From Geosiphon pyriformis (taxonomy: Eukaryota > Glomeromycota > Glomeromycetes > Archaeosporales > Geosiphonaceae): 26,893 bases of DNA. The stretch covers positions 1-26,893 of the forward strand of contig JAAOMT010000306.1 in the NCBI GenBank assembly GCA_016748015.1, written 5' to 3'. Of the stretch, positions 8,532 through 17,344 are shown piece by piece (position 1 is the first letter of the stretch; the number at the start of each line of letters is the position of its first letter). Under the pieces are notes generated by a model. It did not search any database. It worked only from the letters and a program-made list of their open reading frames with translations, and was not told where the DNA came from. Position numbers and translations under genes: made by a program.

Positions 8532-9547
8532 TGTTACACATAGAAAAAGAGAAAAATAATACATAATCAATAAAAAAAAAACACATAATATTAAATTAGC
8601 CAATTAGAATAGAAGAAAAGAAAAGAGGATTTCTTGAAAAATCCTGGATGTTTCAAAAAATTTAAGATTATTCAAAAAATTTCAGATGTTTTAAAAGTTG
8701 AGAATTTTTTAAGAAATTTTAGACTTTTCAGAAAATCAAAAATTTTGTAGGAAATCTAGCAAAGAAAAAAAATTTTTCATGTAAAAAAAATTATGTATAT
8801 ATAGCAGTAATATTAGAAAGCAAGAAAAACATTTCATTTAGAATAGAAATTTCTATTTCCATTTATTTATTAGTTATTTTAAGAATAGTTACTATTAATA
8901 GAAATAAAATCATCTAATATTAAATAAAATATACTTTTTATTATTCAAACTATGTTATTGCTATTTGTTTGAAGATTCAATTACTATTTTCTTTTATCAA
9001 CACTTTATGTTAATAAAACCCAACTCTTAATTATGGCTATTGATAGGATACTAATTGTTCTTACCTTGGCTTAATTTCTTTATTTTTTGGTTTCTTTTAT
9101 TTTTTTTTATTTGGTTTTGTTTTGCTGTTTGTTAATTGTTTAAAAATTAAGCACTAAGTAAATTGATGCTAAAAAAACTGGTAAAAGACCTGTGAAATAA
9201 GAGTAAAACACTCATAAAATTAAGGATAGCTTACCAGAAAAATTACTGATCATTATGCTAAGAAAAAAATTCAACAGAATTGCAATTCTGAAAGACTACT
9301 AAAAAAAATTATCTGCCATCAAGCTAAAAAAAAAATTTGATAGAATTGTGATTCCAAAAGACTACTGAAAACAAACATTGAATCTCTGTCTATTATACAA
9401 AAAACTCAACCAAAACTTTCAGATTATTTAAAACATTCAAACTGAGAAAACTTTCAGATTATTAATACAATTAATATCATCAAGCTATTAAGCACTAAGT
9501 TACAGGTTTGTTATTTGTTTCCAGACTCCAAATAATCATCTGTAATA
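8532..9547 (+). mobile_element. A-type solo LTR inserted in the 5' LTR of element A
   Basis: The repeat starts TGTTACACATAG and ends CATCTGTAATA, a near-perfect terminal inverted pair (TGTTAC / GTAATA), and is 1016 bp long. A TATA box (TATGTATATATAGCAG) is at 8796-8803, the same 18-base context as in the other two A-type LTRs (minus strand near 9791, plus strand near 24410). CCAT flanks both ends. No internal retrotransposon sequence is present, so it is a solo LTR, probably left by recombination between two LTRs. It lies in opposite orientation to the LTR it interrupts. Confidence 0.85.
8796..8803 (+). promoter_or_regulatory. TATA box of the A-type solo LTR
   Basis: TATATATA within TATGTATATATAGCAGTA. 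That context is conserved in the minus-strand copy (reverse complement at 9784-9791) and almost so in the copy at 24410-24417, so it is probably the core promoter for the element RNA. Confidence 0.65.
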
Positions 9548-9551
9548 CCAT
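9548..9551. repeat. Target-site duplication CCAT, right copy
   Basis: Second copy of the 4-bp duplication made when the solo LTR inserted; see 8528-8531. Confidence 0.85.
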
Positions 9552-10043
9552 GATTAAGAGCTATTAATCCAGTATTATTAAGTATTAGCAATTATTAACA
9601 TGAATTGTTAATAAAAAAAAGATAAATTATAGTAATAATAAGTATTTTATTGATATTTGATGTTTTCATTTCAAGTTATAAAATATTATTGTATGAAGGA
9701 ATGAATAAGAAAATTGAAACTAGAGATTCTAAATTAAGAATTTTTTGTATTAATTCTGTCTTTTCTGGTTTTAACACTACTGCTATATATACATAAATCT
9801 TGTTATACAAGATTCTTTGAATTCTTTAATTTTCTAACCAGAAATTTTAAAATTTCTGGAATTCTGCAATTCCTTAAAAGAAATCCTGGAATTCTGAAAT
9901 CTTGCAATTTCTCCTAAGGAAATTCTGTAATTCTGCAATTCTGCAATTCTTTAACAAAAATCCTAAAATTTCTTTTTACTACATCTATTTCTGATTGGCT
10001 AATTTATATATTAATATGTAATTCATATATTTTATAAGTAATA
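9552..10043 (-). mobile_element. Element A 5' LTR, U3 side
   Basis: On the minus strand the LTR begins TATTACTTATAAAA at 10043, then TTAGCCAATCAG, a block of short AATTC/GCAATT palindromic repeats (9810-9975) and the TATA box TATGTATATATAGCAGTA (plus 9784-9791). It continues to the break at 9552. The start TATTAC is shared with the LTR at 24229 and probably derives from TGTTAC. Confidence 0.8.
9810..9975. repeat. U3 array of short AATTC-centred repeats
   Basis: Words such as GGAATTCTGCAATTC, GGAATTCTGAAATC and ATTCTGCAATTCTGCAATTC recur at 10-25 base intervals just upstream of the TATA box. The LTR at 24229 has a similar set at 24295-24395 and the solo LTR a decayed one at 8620-8760. Repeated motifs upstream of TATA suggest enhancer sites; no binding protein can be named. 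Confidence 0.6.
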
Positions 10044-10047
10044 CTGT

Positions 10048-10135
10048 CAATTTTTTTTTCAGCTTGGTGGCCAGTATCTTCTGATAAGTTATTTTCAATT
10101 TCAGTTTTCATTTATAAGTGTTTTTCTAATATAAA
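10048..10135 (-). mobile_element. Fragment of an A-type LTR, minus orientation
   Basis: The minus strand here (AAAACACTTATAAATGAAAA... to ...CCAAGCTGAAAAAAAAATTGACAG) matches an internal part of the solo LTR (9200-9280, ...CACTCATAAAATTAAGG... to ...AAAAATTCAACAG). It is cut off exactly where the LTR of element A starts, so A appears to have inserted into an older LTR. The continuation (AATTGCAATTCTG) is not seen elsewhere in the window. It lies just beyond the 3' tail of element C and may be part of C's 3' LTR. Confidence 0.5.
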
Positions 10136-10680
10136 AATATTTAAAAATAAGAGTATATACATGATTTTATTTATTAAGACAACAGTTGAAGCTTTTATTA
10201 AGTTGTAATATTTAATAAAATGTCAATAAGGGCAAATAAAAAGTTTTTTTTTAAAGTTTGCTTTAAAAGTTTTGATAATTGAATTCCAAAGTAAATTTTT
10301 GTGTTTTTTTATAAGAGTAATAATTCTGAAAATTATTTACTACTGGTGTCATAGTTTCTTTTTGGGTGTAATTAATTTAACTTTTATTGATTATTATGAA
10401 TAAATTAGAAAGTATTTTCAAAGCTAACATTAATTTTTAAGATATTTTTTGAATGTTTCAGAAAATAATCATAATAAAAATAAATAAATTAAATATAAAA
10501 TTTGAAAAAACTTGAAAAAAAAAAATAAGAAATAATTTTGAATATAAATTTTATATATTTTTGGTTTTGGGTTTTTCTTGTAATTATTTACTATTTTTGT
10601 TTTTACATTTGTGTATTATTAAAAAAATATTATGATAATATTAAATTAAATATTAAGATTTAGTTATTGTTTTATTATAA
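10136..10680 (-). pseudogene. Element C 3' tail, unreadable
   Basis: On the minus strand this follows the integrase C-terminus of element C. It is extremely A+T-rich with no readable domain. A TATTACAACTTAATAAAAGC word at about 10205 could be a decayed LTR start, but I have no matching copy. Confidence 0.3.
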
Positions 10681-11028
10681 TTATTGGTTCTAAATTTTAA
10701 AAAACATCTTCAAAATTAATTAAAAGAGAATGTTTACTAATTTGTAAAATTAATGATTTAAGATTGTTTTTGAAATAATAGTGTTTCAATTAATTTTTAA
10801 ATGCAATTTTTGCTAATATTTTGTCATTCAGTCTTAATTGTATAATTTATTGTCTAAGATTTTATGAATATAAAATAGTTTATTCTATTTATGTTCAATT
10901 TTCCATTTTATTGTTTTTTGGTTCTAATTTTGTGTAAGAAAACTTTGTTTTTAACTTTAAATTCATAAGTAACTAGCAGTAGTTTGTTATCATGTTGTTT
11001 TTTTATTGGACTTGAAAGTGTTTAATAT
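10680..11028 (-). pseudogene. Element C integrase C-terminal region (GPY/F-like), separated by element B
   Basis: The minus strand reads KQHDNKLLLVTYEFKVKNKVFLHKIRTKKQ, a stop, NGKLN, INYFIFIK, then YTIKTEWQ-like sequence and LKHYYFKNNL. This matches the region after the integrase core in Ty3/gypsy elements (a basic helix, the F-K-V-G-D-x-V block, then the GPF/Y block and a short terminal helix). Element B has the same order at 17020-17250. It continues the integrase gene found at 18687-19560; the two halves are separated by element B and its ATAT duplication. About 55-60 codons expected between the halves are missing, so the target already carried a deletion, or the frame is unreadable there. 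Confidence 0.65.
11025..11028. repeat. Target-site duplication ATAT of element B, left copy
   Basis: ATAT precedes the TGTTAC start of the left LTR and is repeated after the GTAACA end of the right LTR (18683-18686). If the final A of the LTR is counted as target, a 5-bp AATAT duplication is equally possible. Confidence 0.75.
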
Positions 11029-11646
11029 TGTTACAGTTAAAACTCATAGTTTTTATTAGTTATCACATGTATTAGCCACATTATTTTTAGAAAAGTAATC
11101 ATTGACCTGATCATTGACCACTTTTGATAGCTATATAAGCAATGAATCTCTTAGCTGTAGAAAAGCATATAATAACAAGCATCTGAATAATCAAGAATAA
11201 ATAAAATAACAACTTTTATCTCAATCCTTCTCTTATTGCTAATTTCTCTTTTTCTATCTTCAAGTATCTGAACATCTTAAAGATAAAAGATTACTTGTTC
11301 TTTTTCTGACATATATAATTGTAGCATTTGAAAATTATTTGAATAAACATGACTGAAAAGCACAAGTTGATACTTGATATTGAATTCTAAGAGTGCTGAC
11401 ATGAAGCATAGAATTATACCAGTGGTGATCAATTGTTGACAGTATAGATTATTTTTCTACTTACAAATTCCCCAGTTACCTTTAAAAAAAATAGCAACTG
11501 AGATATTTTATAAGACTGATCTTGCACATTGAATCCATACTCATTCAATTCACTCTTTAAAGTTGAATTCCCCTTTGATTATTTCTATTACTCTACAATC
11601 CTGTTCTCCTTTGCTATCTATTAGCTTGTTATTCCAATCCATAACA
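11029..11646 (+). mobile_element. Element B 5' LTR
   Basis: TGTTACAGTTAAAACTCATAG... to ...AATCCATAACA, 618 bp. It matches the 3' LTR (17972-18682) along its length except for about 93 bases of extra sequence in the 3' copy. TATA box TATATAA at 11132-11138; AATAAA-type signals (AATAAATAAAATAAC) at about 11194-11208. Confidence 0.92.
11132..11138 (+). promoter_or_regulatory. TATA box of the element B LTR
   Basis: TATATAA in the context TTTTGATAGCTATATAAGCAATGAATC, conserved in the 3' LTR at 18168-18174. It probably sets the start of the element transcript about 30 bases downstream. Confidence 0.65.
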
Positions 11647-11652
11647 TAAAAG

Positions 11653-11672
11653 TGGTGCTCTCTGTGAGGTTG
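11653..11672 (+). other. Element B primer-binding site
   Basis: TGGTGCTCTCTGTGAGGTTG, six bases after the LTR. TGG pairs with the tRNA CCA end. The following bases would pair with acceptor stem AGAGAGC plus discriminator A and part of a T stem (CTCAC). It shares 13 bases with the primer site of element A. The tRNA is not identified; the sequence does not look like the usual initiator-Met primer site. Confidence 0.8.
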
Positions 11673-11698
11673 TCAAAATCTATTTTGTTTTCTATTGT

Positions 11699-13236
11699 AT
11701 GGGTGATTATTCATACCTGCCACAACAATCAGAAGAACACTTTAAAGCATACAACAAAAATGATCTAAACTTTATTGAACTTAATCTTTTGCCCTCCTGT
11801 TTGATTTGCTTTCCCATTGAAGAACAATCCAGCAGACAATTGCAAGACTTTGGAACTGGTTCTTGAACAAGCATTCAGCTGAAACCTACACAGCTTATAC
11901 AATCTATTACTTTAACCAAGCTTATTTTGAAGATGACTTTAAAGGAAGAAACAACAGTATCAATCAGCTTTTATATTCTGTAATCTTTGAACAACAGCTC
12001 CCTAATTTTGAATATCTGAATTATCAAATTCACATTTGGATTGCTGTCCATCAATCAACAGAAACTTTTTTTGAAACAGAAGAAAAAAGCTATCAAACCA
12101 CTTCTGTTTTTGATTTCTTTTCAAGTGAATCAGAACACTCCACACAAACAGTTACACCTGAACCAATGGCTTAAAACCCTCTACAACAAAACATTCTGAT
12201 TGCCCTCCAAGATATATAGACTGTTTTAGGGCAAAGAAACAACACCCCATTACCATTATTCAGAGATAATGCCCAAGATCCAATTGAATGGTTGGATGAC
12301 TTTGAGAGAGCTGTTACAGCCAACCAATACGATGATAAGTACAAGTTTCAAATTGTTGGTGGCTACCTCCAAGGCTCCCCTGCTACATAGTTTTTACAAA
12401 AAACTGATGCTAATGCCCATCAAAAAATCATTAGATAGATGTCAACAAATGCCAGAAAAAACAACATCTCTTTCACAATCCAGTTTGAAAACAAGTTCAG
12501 AACTCCAATTTTGATATCTAAGTGGTGCATGGAATTAGAAAGAAAAACCCAAGGCTCAGGAGAAATAGTAACTAAATATGCCAAAGCAATCAGAAAATTG
12601 ATCAAGCGTGTAGACTCTGGAAGGAACTGGACAGAAAAGCAAAAAATTCATTTCTTCACAAAAAGACTGAGAACTGATTTATCTTATGCTCTTTGGCCTT
12701 TTTTGGCTCTAAAAGATAACCCTACAATAGACATGACTATTGAACTTGCCCAACAAATTGAAGACAACCAAAAAATGCATTTGGGGTTTACACTTCCAGT
12801 TTTTGCTCTTGTTTCTGTCATGGCTCCTACTCCTCAAATGGCTGCTACTTCTTTTGCTGCCCAAACTCAAGACCCAAATGAACAGTTAATAGATAGACTT
12901 ACAGCAAATCTTGCTTGGCTATTAGAACTATTAGCCCAAGCAGTTTGAGATAATCAACAACCCCAAAGACCCAGATTTGAACCACGCTTCAATCAACCTT
13001 AGCAACCATCTTATCAAAGACAACAAAATTATAGCCCACCTGTGTGCTATCACTGTGGATTAACTGGATATTTTTCAAGAGATTGCAACAATTTTCCCTT
13101 ACTCCTTTCAGCTTCCAAAAACAATGATAACCAAAACAACAGAACTATTAACAACAATGCCTCCAATCAAAGACCTAATCATGCCAATATCAATTTCTTT
13201 GGAGAGGATCCCCTAGTTAAAGCCACTGTTTATTAG
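11699..13236 (+). pseudogene. Element B gag
   Basis: An ATG at 11699, 27 bases after the primer site, opens frame 2 (MGDYSYLPQQSEEHF...) to a stop near 11865. The sequence continues in frame 1 (NKHSAETYTAYTIYYF...), so there is a frame break near 11850. Frame 1 then holds stops at about 12172, 12217, 12388, 12436, 12946 and the last at 13234. The capsid-like domain covers about 12270-12780: DPIEWLDDFERAV, a FxxxFxxxF-type block, KWCMELERKTQGSGEIV, and LSYALWPFLAL. A Gln/Pro-rich stretch follows. At 13045-13086 lies the nucleocapsid knuckle CYHCGLTGYFSRDC, spaced as CCHC but with His changed to Tyr. Most stops fit CAG to TAG, TGG to TAG or CGA to TGA. Confidence 0.85.
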
Positions 13237-14729
13237 CCTTTAAACTGGTAGACGCACCTTCAAAGGGTGAAAGTGCAAGCCAATCAGAAGAAAACCCTTT
13301 TTACACCTTTAACTTAACTAATGATAATCATGACATAGATGAACTAGCAATTAACACCACAGAATCAACCAAAAAAAAGAAGAAAGCCAAGGTTGATTTT
13401 GTTTTAGATTCCAACAAAGCCTCAACTTCCACTGCTGATAACAATAAGCCACCAAAAGCCAAAGTTTTTAAGAATTTTCCAAAATTGGAACCTCCAGAAA
13501 TTATACAAAAATCTGGACCCTGTTCTGTTGTCAAAGATCTCATGGAAACCCCAGCACACATTATCTTTGGCCAGTTAATGACCTATGCACAGTTCAGAAA
13601 AGAGCTCCGCAAATCTCTAATCCCCAAAAAAAAAACACCAAAGACCAATAAATGCCCTCGCCAAGCTGGACTTGCTGACAACAGCAATTTTACTCCTCTA
13701 ATTTGCAAAGCACAAGTGGCTGGTTACTTCATTGACTTGATCCTAGACAGTGGATCATCTGTTAGTGTAATTGCCAAACACTTCTTTGAAGCAATTGGCA
13801 GAAAAATTGATGAACCTTTCACCCAACCAATGACCAACATATATGGTGACAAGAAGAAAGGTCTGGGCATTGCCAAAGCTATTCCTGTCCACATTAATAG
13901 CATCAATATTGAAACTGACATGGAAGTTTCTAAAGCTAAAGAATACACCATCATTGTTGGCAATAAGTGGCTCAAGAAAGCAAAAGTTTTACTTGATTAT
14001 GAACTTTGTGAGCTAACCATAAGATGTGGTGAAAAACTCATTGTGGTTAAATGTCGCCATTGGACAACTCCTCCAGCAACCAAACAAAATCAAAAAGATG
14101 AGCAATCAGAGGAATCAGATGATGAAGAGAGTAATGAAGAAAATGAAGAACAAAAAGAAACTGCTGAACTCGTCTACACCACCTTCACCAACAATGACAA
14201 GCCACTAGACAATGTTAAAGCTAATAAAAAGAGAATCATTGTAAATGACAAGCTGATCTGCTGGCCCTACTATGATATTCTAAGAAGAACCTTTGACCAA
14301 AAGCCTGGCAAGAAAGCCAAATACAGTTATTGGCGGCATGGCTCTTGTGCCCAGTGCTGGTGCAATAAACTTTTGTATTCTCTAAGTGATGAATGCAAAT
14401 CATGCCTGATCTATTACAAAGATTGGAAACCAATTAGCCTAATACCAAGAGATGAATTAAAAGAAGTACAGAAGTTCTTTGAAAATGAACCACCTGAGAT
14501 CCAATCATTAATAGTAAAACAAAAAGAACCCTCCCTAGAAGAAAAAAAGATAGACATTGAGAATCTGTTGGCAAGAAACAGCCCAGTTATCTTAAAAGAA
14601 AGTGATACCCCAAGACAAACTCATATGATACAACACACCATTACCACCAAAGAAACTTGCCCTATCTATTTGAAGCCTTACCAATCTAATCACCGAAATG
14701 ATAAGTTCATCAAAAAAGAAATAAACTAG
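13237..14729 (+). pseudogene. Element B pol N-terminal part: linker, aspartic protease, Cys-rich block
   Basis: Frame 3 is open from about 13236 (AFKLVDAPSKGESASQ...) through a long Lys-rich linker to the protease, and on to a stop at 14727. Protease (about 13690-14060): active site LILDSGSSVSVI with Asp-Ser-Gly at 13746-13754 intact, then AKEYTIIVGNKWLKKAKVLLDY, the usual GN(D/K)WL block. An acidic linker rich in Glu follows (14100-14170). At 14327-14406 lies a Cys-rich block, WRHGSCAQCWCNKLLYS then DECKSC, the counterpart of the larger modules in A and C. The part after it (PRDELKEVQKFFENEPPEIQ) leads to the RT. No dUTPase-like motif is visible, unlike in A and C. The change from frame 1 (gag) to frame 3 near 13233 is a one-base loss or a -1 shift. 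Confidence 0.85.
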
Positions 14730-15432
14730 ATGAAAAAACTTAGATTCATACAAGAAACCAAGAGTGAATGGGCTTTCCCAGTTGTAGTGGTATTTAAGAA
14801 AGATAGAACCCTATGCTTCTGTGTTGACTACCACTAATTAAATGCCATCACTGAAAGAGACATGTACCTACTTCTCAAGATTGATGCAATGCTGAACCAA
14901 TTCAAAAATGCTGCTTTCTTTTCAACCATTGATCTAACTGCTAAATTCTGGCAAGTAGAAATGGATCCAGAAAGCCAGAAGAAAACCACCTTCATCATCA
15001 AGTATGGCACCTATGAATTCACAGTCATGCCTTTTGGTTTCACCAATGCCCCTCCCACCTTTTAATGCTTAATGGATAAAGTATTTGAATCAGTGAAAGA
15101 AAACTTTGTTCTGGTCTATCTGGACGATATAATGATGTACTCAAAAACCTGGGATGAATACCTTGAACATTTGCAAAAAGTTTTTGATCTTCTTAAAAAT
15201 GCAGGTCTCAAGATTAACCCAATCAAATCTTTCTTTGAAAGACAATCCACCCAATTCTTTGGCCATCTTATTATAAAAGATAGAATCTTCCCTGATCCAG
15301 CCAAAGTGGAAAAAGTTCAGAACATAAAACAACCAATAAATGTTCATGAATTACATTCTTTCCTTGGTTTGGTCTTTTATTATCGCAAATTTGTTAAGAA
15401 TTTCTCCAAAATTGCCTCTCCACTCAATTAGC
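14730..15432 (+). pseudogene. Element B reverse transcriptase
   Basis: Frame 3 continues with three stops. Order of motifs: KSEWAFPVVVVFKKD, FCVDYH then a stop then LNAITERDMYLL, STIDLTAKFWQVEMD, YEFTVMPFGFTNAPPTF then a stop, VYLDDIMMYS with the catalytic YLDD intact at 15117-15128, NAGLKINPIKSFF, FFGHLII, and LHSFLGLVFYYRKFVKNFS. These are the Ty3/gypsy RT blocks in order. The stop after PPTF replaces a Gln (CAA to TAA) and the next residue is Cys where the family has Arg (CGN to TGN). The last stop, at 15429, replaces a Gln. The enzyme copies the element RNA into DNA in virus-like particles; here it is broken. Confidence 0.93.
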
Positions 15433-15925
15433 TACTTAGGAAAAATGTCAACTACCATTGGGACACACATCAGCAGAAAGCATTTGAAACTCTCAAAGAA
15501 AAATTGGTTACAGAATCTATTCTCAAGCAACCTGATCTGGATCAACCTTTCATCCTTTACACTAATGTATCTGGCTATAGACTTGGTGCTGTTCTCTCAC
15601 AAAAAGATGAAGATGGCAGAGAACATGTAATAGCCTATGTCAGTAAAACCCTTACATCAGCAGAAAAAAATTATTCAGTTACTGAGCAGGAATGCTTAGT
15701 AGTAGTTTGGGCTACCAGCTACTGAGATAAGTATTTTCTTGGTGTAAAGTTTTTGGTGATAACAGATCACCAAGCTTTGGTTTGGCTGCACAACAAGAAA
15801 AGGCTAGAACATAAACAGATAGCCTGCTGGATACTCCACTTGGATGAATTCAACTATGATATTCAACACCATAAAGGAGCTAATCATCAAAACGCCGACG
15901 CTCTTTCTAGACTTACCATCAAGTG
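15433..15925 (+). pseudogene. Element B RNase H domain
   Basis: Frame 3 reads FETLKEKLVTESIL, PFILYTNVSGYRLGAVLSQK, VIAYVSKTLTSAEKNYSVTEQECLVVVWA, a stop, KFLVITDHQALVWL and HHKGANHQNADALSRL. Of the four catalytic acids, the first is Asn (AAT at 15564-15566 in place of Asp), while Glu at 15684-15686, Asp at 15765-15767 and Asp at 15897-15899 remain. The neighbouring Val and Arg (YTNVSGYRLG for the usual YTDASGYGLG) also fit C-to-T and G-to-A. The domain removes RNA from the RNA-DNA hybrid during reverse transcription. Confidence 0.92.
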
Positions 15926-16962
15926 ACAGTACAACCTCTCAAACCAAACCAACTTAATTATTAGTAATTCTCTTACAACTAAACACGATAATAGACTTGG
16001 ACAACTACTCTGCCTTAATGGAATTTTTGGGTAAAGGACAATACCCACCAAAATACACTTGACAACAAAGAGAACATTTGTGCAAACAATCAAATTTTTA
16101 TTTGATCTGCCAGAACCAATTATATAAAAGAAATAGAAAAAATCCTGACCACCTCCAGAGAGTCATAAGATTTGAAGAAAGAAAAATTGTAATCTACAAT
16201 ATGCACACTGATTCATTAGCTGGACACTTTGGAAAAACAAAAACAATTCAGAAAACTCTAGCTCACTATTATTGGCCTACCTTAAGAAAAGACATTGCTA
16301 AGTACATCATAACCTGTGATACCTGCCAACAAAAAGGAAAACCCAATTGCAAAGAAGACATCCATCCAATCTCTGTTGGCCAACCTTTTGACAGAATTGG
16401 TATAAATGTTGTTGGACCATTAACAGTAACTCTTGATGGCAACAAATACATTATTACAGCTACTGATTATCTTACAAAGTGGGTAGAAGCAAGAGCTACT
16501 CCAGATTAAACAGCAGTTTCCATTGCTAATTTCATTTATGAAGATATCATTTGTTGTCATGACTGCCCCAAAGAACTTTTATCTGATAGAAGAAGAGCTT
16601 TTCTTAGTACACTAGTTAAAAAACTTTGTAGAAAAATGGGAATACGTCACAAACTTTCCTTCTTTTATCACCCCCAAACAAATGGCCTAGTGGAACATTT
16701 CAATAGAACACTGTGTGAAACCTTAGCCAAAACAAGTAAAGAAACAAACTTATTGGACAAAATACTGTCTTCAGCTTTGTTTGCTTATAGAACTGTGAAT
16801 TATAACATAACAAGTTATGAACTCTTTTATCTGCTCTATGGACAAATGGCAATACTATCAATAGAAACTGATATTGAGACAATACTCTTTGAAGAAATCA
16901 CAATAAGGAATACAAAGACATTTTGCAAAGAAGACTTGATACTATTCTTGACTTATTGGTAG
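15926..16962 (+). pseudogene. Element B integrase: zinc-binding domain and catalytic core
   Basis: The frame moves from 3 to 1 between about 15925 and 15990. Frame 1 reads MEFLGKGQYPPKYT, a stop (TGG to TGA), then the HHCC domain (about 16200-16345): AGHFGKTKTIQKTL, HYYWP, CDTCQQKGK. The core follows: PFDRIGINVVGPL has Asn (AAT at 16405-16407) where the first catalytic Asp belongs; the second Asp is kept in LLSDRRRAFLS (16585-16587), as is Glu in GLVEHFNRTL (16693-16695). One stop (16507) replaces Gln. GGA to AGA and GGC to GAC explain DRRR and HDCPKE. Frame 1 ends at 16960. Integrase joins cDNA to the host chromosome; without the first Asp it would be inactive. Confidence 0.92.
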
Positions 16963-17290
16963 AGGCAAGGATAATTGCCTTTGAAAAGATAAAACAGTTC
17001 CAAAAGAAGCTTAAGAAAAAGAAAACCTATAAAACACTTTTCTTAAGCATTGGTGACTTGGTTTTGAAATACTGTTCAGACAAAAACAATGTCTATGGTA
17101 ATAAATTCTCTAGCTGATGGAAAAAACTCTTTATAGTCAACAAAGTTCTGAACAATGGTTCTTATATTCTTCAAGATCAATCCGGAACAATCTTTAATGA
17201 TCATTCTGTTTATGGCACGTGACTCAAGAAATATCACAAACAATCTAATTGGTTACCTGTTGTGGTAATACCAACCCAAATGATCAGCAA
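16900..17290 (+). pseudogene. Element B integrase C-terminal region with GPY/F-like module
   Basis: After a frame break near 16900 frame 3 reads VEARIIAFEKIKQFQKKLKKKK, LFLSIGDLVLKYCSDKNNVYGNKFSS, a stop, WKKLFIVNKVLNNGSYIL, and NDHSVYGT, a stop, LKKYHKQSNWLPVVV. This is the basic helix and beta-rich module (V-G-D-x-V ... W-x-G-P-F/Y) that follows the integrase core in Ty3/gypsy elements. Both stops fit CGA to TGA, and Cys in KYCSD fits CGT to TGT. I see no chromodomain. Confidence 0.8.
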
Positions 17291-17344
17291 AAATCAGATA
17301 TAAATAAATGCACCACTTCCAAAACAGAAGTATCTTCAATTAAC

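Noticed and set aside
8102-9547. Large inverted repeat: 8102-8531 against about 9050-9547, as for a DNA transposon or hairpin
   Set aside because: It is explained by a plus-strand solo LTR inserted in a minus-strand LTR of the same family; the CCAT duplication and the restored continuity on removal settle it.
13328-13561. Minus-strand ORF of 77 codons
   Set aside because: It is antisense to the Lys-rich linker upstream of the protease of B, where frame 3 gives a coherent Pol sequence.
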